From NCBI RefSeq assembly GCF_964340395.1, contig NC_135552.1:13471694-13535693 (forward strand): a stretch of 64,000 bases of DNA, in the 5' to 3' direction. The position numbers and the translations under genes were made by a program. Source of the DNA: Glandiceps talaboti. Lineage: Eukaryota > Hemichordata > Enteropneusta > Spengelidae. Below the pieces are notes generated by a model. The model was given only the letters and a program-made list of their open reading frames with translations, made no database searches and had not been told where the DNA came from. The number at the start of each line of letters is the position of its first letter. Within the stretch, counting starts at the first letter, position 1. Positions 38,501 through 48,444 of this stretch are shown here, piece after piece.

Positions 38501-41500
38501 AAGTACATGCAGAGAGAAGACAACGCTGTCAAAGTTGAGATAAGTAATCAGAGAGTTTTGTCTGCCGGGAAAAGGAATCTGCTCTCCGCTCCACAAAGTA
38601 CACAAAAAAGAATAAACAGTGCAAATAAGGATGGAAGAAAGGGTAGCGCTACTTCTAGAAGTGCGGGAAAGAGACCAACAGGAAGTGGGCAAGGTCAAAA
38701 ACAACCTTCTTCTGCTGGCAAGAAGAAAGGACCAATAAACAAAGTGACTAGCAAACCAGGAAGTGGTGGCAAGGGTAGAGAGAAAAGTGGAAGCAAAGTT
38801 GAGAAACCAAAAAGTGCAAAAGGGAGGAATAAATCCAAAACCGGAATCGTTAATAAAGATGTTATCAAGAAGGGAAAGAAAGGGGGTGCTAGTATCATTA
38901 CCAATGATGAGGCTGATAAGACTGCGTTTATTACGGGTGTTGGGTGGCACATTAAGACAGGGCGTGATGAGATGGATGTTATCATGCATGAAGGGATGTA
39001 TAGTGATGATTCTTCAGACTCTGACATAGAAGACTACTGCCCACAACATGTCAAAGAAATCATGAGCCCAATCCAAGAAGATTCCCAAAACTTGATGCCA
39101 GAAACTATGGATGCCATCAAAGAGTTTGCAGATACACTGAAGAGTAATCATTCTGAAGATGATCATGATACAAAGACAATGTCCATCAATGATAAAATTA
39201 TCAGTGAGATCAGAAGAGCTATAGAGACTGAGAGTTCTGATAGATCGCCGAATGTCAGCTGGAAAGTCAAAAGGGAAAGAGGAGATAGCTGCGACTCACA
39301 GCAGACTAGTGCTAGCAAATCAAGAAAGGCAGTGGCAAGAAAAGCAGAAGTTAAGAAATCTCAAAAGCGTGTCAATGTGCCAATCATTGAAGCACCAGCA
39401 GGTGATGGTAGTAGTGGACTGACACCCAGGATGGGTTTCACGGATGACAGCGACAATGAAGGCAGTTGGATTTCTGAGACTTCCTGCGAGACTAATCCCG
39501 ATCTGATGAAAGTGTTCTGTGTACCGGATCACTATGAAAGTTCTGAACCTGAGTCTGTGCTAGATGAAGATGTGGAGGACGTCGAGAATATGGAAGATGA
39601 GGTGAATTTTGAAAGTGATAGAGAATCAGAGGATGGAGAAAATAAACAAGAAATGATAGCTGTTGGAAATGAAAATGTTAAAGTTGACTCAAAAGCCAAA
39701 ATAACTCCAAATAAAAACACTGAATCAAAGCCATCTTCTAGTACTCAGAAAGAACAGAATGCAAAGAAAGTTGGCTCTGAAAAGGCAGGAAATGTTGATG
39801 TGAAGGCAAAAGGATTGGAGAAACAGAAATCTCCTCAGAAGCAAATTCCTGAAAAGTCAGTTAGTAAGAATACTAAACCTGAATCTAAACAGCCAAGTTG
39901 TGCTCAAAAACAACAAGTCCTTGTAAAACCAGGTGTGAAGGTTGAGACTAAGGCAAACCCAAGGACACAGGTAACCACCAAAAAACCAAGTGAGGATGTG
40001 AAAGCTGATGTGGTTGCTAAGAAACCTGAAAAGATTCAGAATGAGACACCAAAAGAAGTTGAAAAGTCTGAAACAAAAGCAGTCATGCCAAAAGAGAGTG
40101 CTTCAACAGAGAAAAAGGAGACTGTCAAAGAGGAGAAGCCTCAGAGTCGGAAACCTAGTGATACATCAACAAAAGTAGTACAGAAACCACCACTACCTAA
40201 AAAAGAGCCTGCTGAATCAACAGGAGGTACAAAAACTCAGAAAGCAAGTGTGACAAGAAAAGAAAGTGAGAAGAGAATTAGTAGGACTAGTAGTATAGAT
40301 AAAGGGAATTCAAACCAGAAGAAAGCTGAAGCCGAAAAGAGCGAAAATGTGAACAAGAATGACATAGGTGATGATGATGTTTTTGAAGCCACTGGTGACA
40401 ACACTGAATTGTCTCCTGAACAACTTGCTGCAAAGTTATCGGCTGAAAATGTAGAGAAATTACAGACATTGTTATTAGCACAAACTCAGGAAGGAGGTGA
40501 CCACTCCCCAGCTGTCAAATTGCAGAGACCAAGCCAGAGAGAATTTGACACTATGGATTCACTGAACTCATTGGCGTCGGAATTCTTCAGTCAGAGCCTC
40601 AAGTCAGATGCTACTGATTTATCAGATAGGACGCTAACAGAATCTATCAGTAGACCAGATAGCAGGGTAAGTCAGTCAATCACATACATTTCATTAATTT
40701 TCTAATTTAGAGTCGATCTTTTCTCACTCTCGCCAATGTTTTTTTTTAATGAAATGTAGTTTAGGTCTTTAAGTTTGCAAAGTTGAGAGGGCCATATTCT
40801 CCTATGTCTCAATTTGTATTTGATTGTACTATTGGGAAATGAAAGGTATGTGGGAGGAATGTTAACTCATCACTGTGAAACCACAAGCGTCTTTACAGCA
40901 TCAGTACAACATATGCCATTTCGTCAATGGGAAAATATGTTTTGGCTTATGAGAATGCGTTAACCAGTAAAGGCAGGGTTAACACTATGATATACCAGTA
41001 GTTTCAAATATGATGTATTACTTATCCATACAGTACAAAATGGCTTACCAACTATAGTAGGTGAAATATTTGATAATCAGCTGTTGTTTATTATTCCTCT
41101 TTACAGACTATCACTAGTTCACTTGGTAAGGGTAGATCTGCAGCAAGTACAATGAGGAGTGATGTCTCCTTCACACCACATGGTGACTTAGATGATCAGC
41201 TGATACATTGGAAGAAAGGACATGTACTTGGTAGAGGAGCATATGGAACAGTAAGTCAAGCCTTGATTAAATCTTACTTGTCTTAACAGTCATTTTGGTT
41301 AATATATCTAATCTTCTGTGGACTTCATCTACAGTTTTTAGAATACTCGGCAAAGAGAGTGAAATTTCCATGTTCTGAGACTTACAATGGATTGCTTTGA
41401 AGTGTCCCATTGGCCACAACCAGACACACTGTGTTACAAATGAGTTACTTTCAAGTGTCCTGTTTGCCACAACCAGACACACTTGTGTTTTAACCTTGCT

Positions 41501-44500
41501 TCAGGGAACTCAATAAAATCTGGTAACAAAGGAATGACACCACAGTACGTACATCAATGATTGGCAATTTGTTCCATTATTATGATGTTGCTTAGACTGT
41601 ACTTGGGCATAACTGTCATTTTGGTTGTAAAGGTGGTGTTACACAGTTCAAAAACTTAACATTTTTATATGGTTATTGTATCTGTAGGTATACTGTGGTC
41701 TGACTAACACTGGTCAGCTGATTGCTGTCAAACAGGTAGAACTCAGTGTCAGAGGTAAAGATGATGCTGAGAAACAGTATGAAAAACTACAAGAAGAAGT
41801 AGATCTCTTGAAAACTCTCAACCATGACAATATTGTTGGGTAAGTTAAGAATGTAAATTATGCAAATGACCAATCTTAGCCATGAATATATTATGCAAAT
41901 TTTATAACGTTTGTTGCATGATTTATCCAAAATATTCAAATTTGAAGAGAGAACAATATGAATGTGAAAATTGTAATGGTGAATTCTTCTCTAAAAAGGT
42001 AAACTAGTGACACGTAGATCGATAAATATCGAACTGGATATTTGAAGGTCGACAAAAGTACATGGGCCATGCTTTTCATTGGATTTTTCACTTATATTGG
42101 ATTGACTGACATGAAGAATTAAATATTCAAATCACTGAAATACCCTGTATAAACCTTTCTTCAAACAATTTATAAACATTCAACAGGAATTTTTCCCTAC
42201 ACAAAGGTATCTCAGTTATATTGTACTTGCAGATTATGCAAATTAGGTATCATACAAATGCATAAATTATGCTAATTTATGACATGTTGCTTAAATTATG
42301 CAAATGTTCAAATTTGAAGGTATACCTTGAAATTTACATTGTGTATACCATATGTGGATGCAAATGATGTGCTCTCTACCAGGGGGAATGTTTGTTTGTA
42401 GACAAATAACTACTCATTGAGTAAAACAGGATTAACTGCAGGCTTGCATTTTCATTGTTAATTTCAAAACCTTTCAAAGATTTTAAGAATCACAAAACGA
42501 ACTAAAAGTTCATATTTGTTTTCTTACTCTTCAGATTTCTAGGTACTTGCCTGGAGGACCACACTGTGAATATATTCATGCAGTTTGTACCTGGTGGATC
42601 CATAGCCCAGTTATTGGCAAGATTTGGTGCTTTAGAAGAACCAGTGTTCTGTAGATATACAAAACAAATACTGAAAGGTGTTGATTATCTACATGGGAAT
42701 AATGTCATCCATAGGTAGGTCTACAAAATAACTTAATCATTTATAAATGTCAAGAAATTAGTTTCTAAACTGTGTGAGTACAAAATGACATGGATCTTCA
42801 ATAAATTATTTTCTACAGTGAGTACAAAATGAGTTTGATTTTCCAGAAATTTGTTTCAAGAATTCTGCATTTTGCATTGTGTGTATTTGCTTTTTTTTCG
42901 CCATCCACAGAAAGTCATTAACAAGATTTATTATGAGAGTGTGAATAGAGAGGGTAGGGTTCTGTGCACACACATTCCACGTCTTATATTTATACAGATT
43001 CAGATACATATACAGATACAGATTTCATTTGCATTTCAAGCGTCCAGCCCATGTGCAAAGGAAGTTACCTTACTGTAATAGAATAGATAGGAAAATACTT
43101 TATACACATGTCAAACAATCAGCACTCCAAAAACATAAACAAAAACATATACATACACTATATAATATACTTATATAAACACCAAGAGTTCAGTTTTGTC
43201 TCAGGTGTGCCATCAGTGGTTGTGTTCATCTTAGCCATGCTATATTTTGTTTATTGTCAAATTCAGTAAAAAAAGTTTTTTATAAAGACAAACAAACTCA
43301 TTAACACTATTTGGTTGAAATTGAATTACCTTTCTTCTCTTTTCAATTTTATGGACATATTTGGATTGTAGATATAAAATATTATGATCTCAAGTCCTTT
43401 CATAGAAGTTTCCCATTTTACATGTCGCATTGATCAGACTGTGTATGTTGATTTGTGATTAACATCCTGTCCTCCCTGCCCTGTAAGAAGTCACAGATTT
43501 GATTTTGATGTTATTTGCTTTCCATTCAGGGATATTAAAGGTGGCAATGTGATGCTGATGCCAACCGGAGTGATTAAACTGATAGACTTTGGATGTGCCA
43601 AGAGACTTTGTCTTAATCTGAGTCAGAGTCAGAGCAGATTACTGAAATCAATGAGGGGTACCCCCTATTGGATGGCACCTGAAGTTGTCATGGAAACTGG
43701 ACATGGAACTAAATCAGATATTTGGTAAGCTAATATGCAAGAATCAGTTTGTGATATAAATTTGACTAAAATATCACAAAAGATTGATAAAACCTACCCT
43801 TGTGATTGGCTCCATTATTTTTCATAGTTGATGTGTTTCTGACCCTTTATGCAAATCTTTTACATTTTTGTGTTACAGTAATCTTGATGACACCTTGAAG
43901 TCTGAAAGTATTTTAGCTACTTTCAGTTTATTGTCTCATGACCTTTCACCCGACATGTTTGATCTTTGACCTTTACCCTCCTTGATTCCTTAGGAGTATT
44001 GGTTGTACAATATTTGAGATGGCTACCAGGAAACCACCATGGTCTGAGATGGCACCTATGGCAGCTATCTTTGCCATTGGATCTGGAGATAAACCACTCC
44101 CAAGACTACCAGAGAAGTTCTCACCTGAAGCTAGGAACTTTGTAAATGCCTGTATGCACCGGTAAGATTACCGTTGGTTTCTTTGGGGTAGATTGTGGTA
44201 CTTGTCTGGAAGATGGCTGTGTAAAAAAAGTTTAATTTGGTCAGAAAAAGCAAACATGAAATATGTTATCTGAGCTAACTGAATTTGGAAGTAGACTTTC
44301 CAAATATGAAAAATATTGTAATTTCCTCACATTTGTGTTATCAAAACATCTTGTGTCTGTTATAATTACCCAAGATATTTACATTATAATTATCTTTTAT
44401 TAGGATATTAGGATATTAATGTCACTGTAGCCATAACTCAAAGTGTCATATTTTGTATTTCAGAGACCAAGATGAAAGACCAACAGCCAAGGATCTTCTA

Positions 44501-44611
44501 GGACATCCCTTTCTTGCCAAGAAAAGAGAAACATCTTCCATCTCTGACGGACAAAATGGTAAAAAGAGAGACTCTAAAGACAAAATTGAATTCAAAGAGA
44601 AAAAGTCATGA
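23417..44611 (+). CDS. MAP3K19: Ankyrin-repeat MAP3K19 (YSK4)-like protein kinase, 23 coding exons, 2,570 aa
   Basis: Predicted STE11-type serine/threonine kinase that would phosphorylate MAP2Ks, as known for MAP3K19. Coding exons: 23417-23456, 24116-24336, 24722-24799, 27007-27198, 28016-28109, 29677-29740, 30169-30284, 30964-31103, 31343-31472, 31921-32093, 32497-32545, 32956-33052, 33292-33599, 34011-34101, 34552-34757, 35140-35295, 36096-40666, 41107-41250, 41688-41839, 42535-42714, 43530-43724, 43994-44161, 44464-44611. All introns are GT-AG with compatible phases and the sum is an exact multiple of three, so the model is internally tight. Order of domains: ankyrin repeats about 62-358, Pro/Ser linker to about 718, disordered 719-2242, kinase about 2277-2540, short Lys-rich tail. 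No signal peptide or membrane segment is seen, so a cytosolic protein is expected. Orthology to MAP3K19 rests on remembered family similarity. The exact ends of small linker exons are the least certain part. Confidence 0.82.
24800..27006. other. Intron with A/T-rich tract and palindromic element
   Basis: Non-coding 2.2 kb between ankyrin exons. It contains an AAATT-rich simple tract around 25351-25410 and the palindromic element at 26275-26635. No other feature was seen. Donor 'gtaagt' at 24800 and acceptor 'tctcag' ending 27006. Confidence 0.75.
26275..26635. mobile_element. Palindromic (foldback/MITE-like) element centred on gtacgtac
   Basis: Two arms of about 180 bp are imperfect reverse complements around 'ttgttattgtacgtacaataacaa' type sequence centred at 26456. 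Matching arm pieces include 'tcctacttgaaaaat', 'cattgcaaaa', 'gatttttaatt' and 'ccatattgatgaagattgg' with their reverse complements at 26461-26630. No ORF inside. A related, partly truncated copy lies at 32715-32905. Confidence 0.75.
27365..27515. repeat. 20-bp minisatellite with 40-bp dimer period
   Basis: Alternating units 'aacgtgtgtctatgtcacga' and 'ctgtgtgtctgtgtcacgac', decaying at both ends, in an intron between ankyrin exons. The overlapping open frames in three frames are repeat artefacts. Confidence 0.92.
27521..27765 (-). mobile_element. Inverted-repeat non-autonomous element, opposite orientation
   Basis: Reverse-complement copy of the element at 19792-20130. The palindrome 27609-27765 has arms 'ttcattcagcca' and 'ggctgaacgaag' with inner 'tcactact'/'agtagtga'. 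The flank 27521-27608 matches the reverse complement of 19941-20030. It abuts the end of the 20-bp minisatellite. Confidence 0.65.
28383..28950. repeat. Diverged tandem repeat with poly-C blocks
   Basis: C-rich blocks at 28383-28414, 28653-28671 and 28788-28808 are each followed by similar text: 'acaatcaatatcac', 'aaaatgtgattcagtgcc', 'aaaacgtgattcaatccc', and later 'gaaagagta...atgaaatcaa'. Units are about 140-270 bp and strongly diverged. The array lies in the 1.57 kb intron between 28109 and 29677, and the rest of that intron shows nothing else. Confidence 0.6.
32715..32905 (-). mobile_element. Truncated copy of the gtacgtac palindromic element
   Basis: Matches the reverse complement of 26275-26635: 'ccatatggatgag', 'ccaagtctgtgtttg', 'tcaatacattgcaaaa', and the centre 'gttattgtacgtacaat'. 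The far arm is mostly lost. It ends about 50 bp before the acceptor of the exon at 32956. Confidence 0.65.
34150..34270 (+). repeat. Dispersed repeat, copy of 7496-7600
   Basis: Located in the intron between 34101 and 34552. Shares ordered blocks with the 7.5 kb copy in the same orientation. Confidence 0.6.
35527..35665. repeat. A30 tract followed by a dispersed repeat fragment
   Basis: Thirty A residues at 35527-35556 are directly followed by sequence (35557-35640) that shares 'cttacagcgtcgtaaattta', 'cgacc' and 'agaggcaagt' with 53620-53695. The fragment lies in the intron before the giant exon. The rest of that intron (35296-35526, 35666-36095) shows nothing notable beyond a G-rich patch at 35347-35361. 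Confidence 0.65.
36096..40666 (+). CDS. Giant exon 17 of the kinase gene: disordered Ser/Lys/Gln-rich region
   Basis: A single 4,571-bp exon, acceptor 'cccaacag' at 36095 and donor 'gtaagt' at 40667, encodes residues 719-2242 without a stop. It is low in hydrophobic residues and rich in Ser, Lys, Thr, Gln, Glu and Pro, hence predicted disordered. Visible blocks are: repeated TPRNAISAG at about 1157 and 1180; repeated RQASTGT nearby; three EQKSAG/EPKSP-like units near 1010-1035; a strongly basic Gly/Ser/Lys block at about 1544-1644; acidic clusters SDDSSDSDIED (about 1687) and LDEDVEDVENMEDE (about 1870); and a Lys/Glu-rich tail. A short more ordered-looking stretch (AFITGVGWHIKTGRDEMDVI) lies just before the first acidic cluster. 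If the reading frame is followed past the donor it stops shortly after, confirming the splice. No enzymatic domain is present; scaffold or docking function is only inferred. Confidence 0.85.
41391..41485. repeat. 53-bp-period direct duplication in a kinase intron
   Basis: 'aagtgtcc', 'gccacaaccagacacac' and flanks occur twice, at 41400 and 41453, in the intron 41251-41687. The intron otherwise shows nothing notable. Confidence 0.8.
42715..43529. other. Intron inside the HRD motif
   Basis: 815 bp, phase 2, donor 'gtaggt', acceptor 'tccattcag'. Contains short (CAGATA)-like repeats near 42990-43025 and otherwise AT-rich sequence. The open frame at 42851-43078 is not supported as an exon. Confidence 0.8.
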
Positions 44612-45195
44612 CCTAATAATACTTCTACTTCTGTAGGACATTGACTTTTAGAAATCTGAACGAAACTTTTTAGAAATCTGAACGAACTAGTTGAGACCAA
44701 AGATTACTTGTAGACCGTCCAAAACCAGCATTATTATTTGAGTTTGGTGTTCTTAAACATTCCTTTAACACATTTTGATTTTGACTATTCATCAAAGATG
44801 TTTTGGATGAATTGCTCGATCATTCATAATGAAAATGTAATTCCAGGTATATCCCATTTCTGATATAACCACCCTATTTCTTTCGTACTTTAGTACATTC
44901 CACAACATCCTCTGATGTTGAGAGGATAGAACCATTTGTAGGAGATAGGGGTGAAAACATTGTGGCTAACAGTGAATAAATATCATTGGACATTGATGAC
45001 ATGATCACTGCACTAATAATGATGGCGAATACCAGACATATTTTTTTACAATTACAAACAATATATATTCCCAAAGTGTGTGTGTTTGTGTTTGTGTATT
45101 TAAAATGACAGAAATTAACAAGTGTAGATGTTAAAACAGTACTGTTCATTCATAAGATGTATTTTTATCAAATAAAGTTTTGATATAAACAATTA
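44612..45195 (+). other. 3' UTR of the kinase gene with polyadenylation signal
   Basis: Follows the stop codon directly. A canonical AATAAA lies at 45171-45176, which would end the mRNA near 45190-45200. A further AATAAA at 47192 would give a UTR of about 2.6 kb. A 20-bp near duplication 'tttagaaatctgaacgaa' occurs around 44648-44690. Confidence 0.5.
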
Positions 45196-47565
45196 TGAGA
45201 ATCAGTCATTTGAGATACAATCTTAAAATTCTGAATCATTTTAATGAAAAGTATAAAATATGTCATTTTAATAATCAGAAAATTTGGTAAAGTGTGGATG
45301 TGTTAACAGTATTGAGTGTTACTAGTTTCTCAGAACCTTTGTGGTCTAAGCTAGTTTTAATACAGCATATATAATATTGAACAACGAGGTTACATTTCAT
45401 TCCAGATTTTTTGGACAATTCCACAGTGTTTGGTAATGGAGTATTATGTCCAACAAAACAGGTTTTAGAAAACAACAATATTTATAACAATTTATCGAAA
45501 TGCAAAAATACTAAGTGAAGATTATTCTGTACATTTTTAGATCTGATCATATTTTTTTTTACATGTAAATGCTCTCAATATTTGATTTTAAATGTCAAAT
45601 TATAAACTTTGGTAAATGACAAGTGCAGTACATTCTTTAGTCTAGCTGCTAGACCTCAGGCTTTCTTCTGAAACAATAGGAGGGTGAACACCCGAGCTAT
45701 CGATCTTTGGTCACCTTCACAGTGAGCAGAATAGCCCGAGGGGTTCAGCAGCAAGACTATACATTCTTCCATCATCGTCCAAAATGGCTGACTGTGTTTA
45801 TTTGCTTGTTTGATGTTATATTTCCTCCAGTATCACAAGTGACGTGACTACAAAATCAAGAACTGATGGCATGGCACTGTAATCACAGCAGGTGTAATAC
45901 TTTCTTAATATCTCTGAAATATACTTGTTTTTTTTCTGTATAAATTTAAAGCTTTCTGTTTGTTTGATATAAATGGTTTTATTGCTGAAGAATCGATCAG
46001 TCACGAAATTTTGCACTGAAATATGCGTGCCAGCTTTATAAGACCTACTTATTAACAGTTTAATAGCAAAACATGTACGACGGCATTTTGCAAACTGCTG
46101 TCAGTACTACATAAATTATGTATGCATCAATCTTTTTAATATTAAAAAGACACCTTTCTGAAACTGGAAAATGAGAGAAATTGCTTATAAGTTTCTTTTG
46201 TATTATCTGATCTTTCCACTCTTTAAATTTAGACATTTCATGTTTTCAATTCATATGTAAATTGTAGTTATACATTTTTGTTGTATGTTTCCCTTTTTGT
46301 TGGTTTTTGTTTTAAGTTAGTTATTAAACTCAATATATGCAATTTCAGTCTAGCCGAAGACAGCAATGTCCACTACTAAAAACAACACCGTCCAGTAAAA
46401 CCGTAAGATTTTAGACATTGTAAACATGTACAGAACATATTTATTATTCCTCATGTATGATTTGTATATTAATTTCACCTCATTATCTATGCATCAAGGA
46501 GATGTCTTCAACTAATAATGTTCAAAAGTACTAACCTTTTTTGTAAATAGAAACGTGTACATTAAAAAGTATTTAGACACTTTTCAGGTCAATTTTTATA
46601 TAGGGTTTTTATTGATAATGTGTAAATTGTTTTGTTGTCTAATCATTTGCATAATTTATGCAATACTAGTGTGACAAATTTCATATTGTGGCTTTTGTGA
46701 TTTGCATAATCTATGCAATATGTGGTAACATTTGCATAATGTATGCTTTTATAGAGTATCTTATTTGCATAATGTATGCATCTGTGTATGTAATAAGGCA
46801 TTGTAGAAATATCTGTTTAGGGAAAGGTTCCCTATGATTGTTTATATACAGAATTTCAGTAAAGTTTGACATCGTTTTGTTGACTTAAGTATTAGTTTTA
46901 TCATGAAGATATTTATTTTGTGAAAGATCTGTCATAGTTATGATTAAATGTGTATTTTTTCATGTCAGTCGATCCAATTAAAGTGAAAAATTCTTGCAAA
47001 GCAGGGACTGTGTGCTTCCATGGACCTTCAAATGTATTCTTTGATACTTTTGGAGGGACAAATGATGAACCGGTAACACTTTTGAAAATTACAATATTGT
47101 GTTGTGTTGTGGAGGTTTTTGTGTGCTTTAATATGTTTACAGTAGAAGTACATAATTGTGCCAGTATTTTGTACAGACATTTTTTTTATTTAATAAACAA
47201 CATTCCAAGATGAACTGAAGGTTGTGTTGGTGTACTGATTTTCAATCACTTTAGATGTTTGTCATCTCTTTTGGGCCGTCATCAACAAAAATTTCAAATT
47301 GGGCCGTCATCAACAAAAATTTCAAATTGTGTTTCATTTAATAGAGAGTATACATTCATAATAGTCAACTCATATCGCTTAGAATAAAACTACAGTATGT
47401 TGTACTTTGTGTCTTACTGCAACAGAGATCTAGACACAGGCACTCGAATCAATCTGTATGGGTTTTTTTTTTAATGTATAGTAAATATTACTTATTTACT
47501 ATTAAACAAAATTAAAAACCTTACTGATTGAGTCGAATGCCTGTGGGGGGAGATAGAGATATAGA

Positions 47566-47568
<3 letters not shown>
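45196..47568. other. Downstream stretch without gene
   Basis: No coding exon recognised. Contains several repeats of 'ttgcataatgtatgc' type around 46640-46780, an alternative AATAAA at 47192-47197, and a perfect 28-bp direct duplication at 47272-47327 ('gggccgtcatcaacaaaaa...'). Confidence 0.55.

Positions 47569-47631
<63 letters not shown>
47569..47631. repeat. (GA)n microsatellite
   Basis: About 31 uninterrupted GA dinucleotides. Confidence 0.97.
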
Positions 47632-47634
<3 letters not shown>

Positions 47635-47876
47635 TCTAGTCCTGGTTGCAGACGGTGCAGGGGCAATGAGGGGTCTAGATTATTGACATGAAGGAAGGGG
47701 CTACTTACTCCGTACGCAAGCAGGACTGGAGGGGGGGGGGCTCATTCGTGCTTATCACCAGTCTGATAGTTGTGTAGATCTAATACCTTCGTCTTGTATA
47801 TCACGTTTACTTTCGTTGCGATTTATAGTATCTCTACGTGACGTAGCGTCGCTCATCTGTCAGATCTTTCCTATAC

Positions 47877-48310
47877 GTATATGTTACACCCAATCTGTGA
47901 AATTGCCCAATTCATAAAATTTGCATGTAAGTTTCCCCAGTTCATGAAATAGTCAACCTTATGCAAATGAGAGTATAGATTATGATCTAAAAGGAGCGAA
48001 ATTAAATTTTTGAGGAAGAGTTTTGAACTGGGGTGTTGATTATCGCACTCTATTAAAATCACAAGCTACACTGAATTATAATAAAATAAGAATTGTGAAG
48101 TGATGAGTTTGTAAATACATGATAATAAAGTTGTTTGATTCTTATTCTATTTTGTGTGTGTCCTATAAAAAAGATGCTCATTTCATTTACTGGGCATATC
48201 TTACCATACCCACTTCATAACCTGGGCAACACGATTGACTATTTCATGAACTGGGCAAAGTTATCTACCCATTTCATGCAATTTCACAGACTGGGTGCGG
48301 TTACATATAC
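47877..48310. mobile_element. 434-bp element with about 75-bp terminal inverted repeats
   Basis: The left arm 47877-47956 starts 'gtatatgttacacccaatct' and contains 'gtgaaattgcccaattcat' and 'ccagttcatgaaatagtcaa'. The right arm 48235-48310 is its reverse complement, with 'ttgactatttcatgaactgg', 'caatttcacagactgggtg' and the end 'gttacatatac'. Within the element the short motif 'ttcat(g)aactgggca' recurs several more times. No ORF, so a non-autonomous DNA transposon is the best guess. Target duplication could not be decided. Confidence 0.75.
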
Positions 48311-48444
48311 ATAAACATTGCACTAGGTAAACTGTATCATGGGTACAGATCAACGACTCTGGCAAGCCCAGGCAAAACTATTACGTCTTGTGTTGCATGT
48401 GTTGACACTATCGAAGAATAATACCTCGCACGTAACTGTGGGTC

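Larger units (their letters stand above)
41107..44611 (+). other. Kinase-domain exon block of the MAP3K19-like gene
   Basis: Six exons encode residues 2243-2570. The kinase domain is complete. It has a glycine loop GRGAYGTVY (about 2284-2292), the ATP-binding lysine in IAVKQ (K2305), the helix-C glutamate in LQEEVDLL (E2327), catalytic HRDIKGGN (D2402, K2404, N2407), DFG followed by Cys (D2420), activation-loop end KSMRGTPYWMAPE (about 2440-2452), SDIWSIGC, and the final R of the CMHRDQDERP subdomain. All residues needed for catalysis are present. The text TGQLIAVKQ, IKLIDFGCA and FVPGGSI is what I associate with MAP3K19/YSK4 rather than other STE kinases. An intron splits the Arg codon of the HRD motif. 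The domain ends at HPFLAKK, then a Lys/Asp/Glu tail of about 30 residues, stop tga at 44609-44611. Confidence 0.9.

Noticed and set aside
38336-38989. 217-codon minus-strand frame
   Set aside because: Antisense shadow of the biased giant exon; hydrophobic, Ser/Phe/Leu-rich as expected from reverse reading of Lys/Glu/Ser codons.
38695-39029. Further frames of about 90-110 codons on both strands over the giant exon
   Set aside because: Out-of-frame shadows; the in-frame reading is continuous with spliced neighbours.
42851-43078. Possible alternative exon in the HRD intron
   Set aside because: Would put a foreign segment into the catalytic loop; no good splice sites, and flanking exons join in phase without it.
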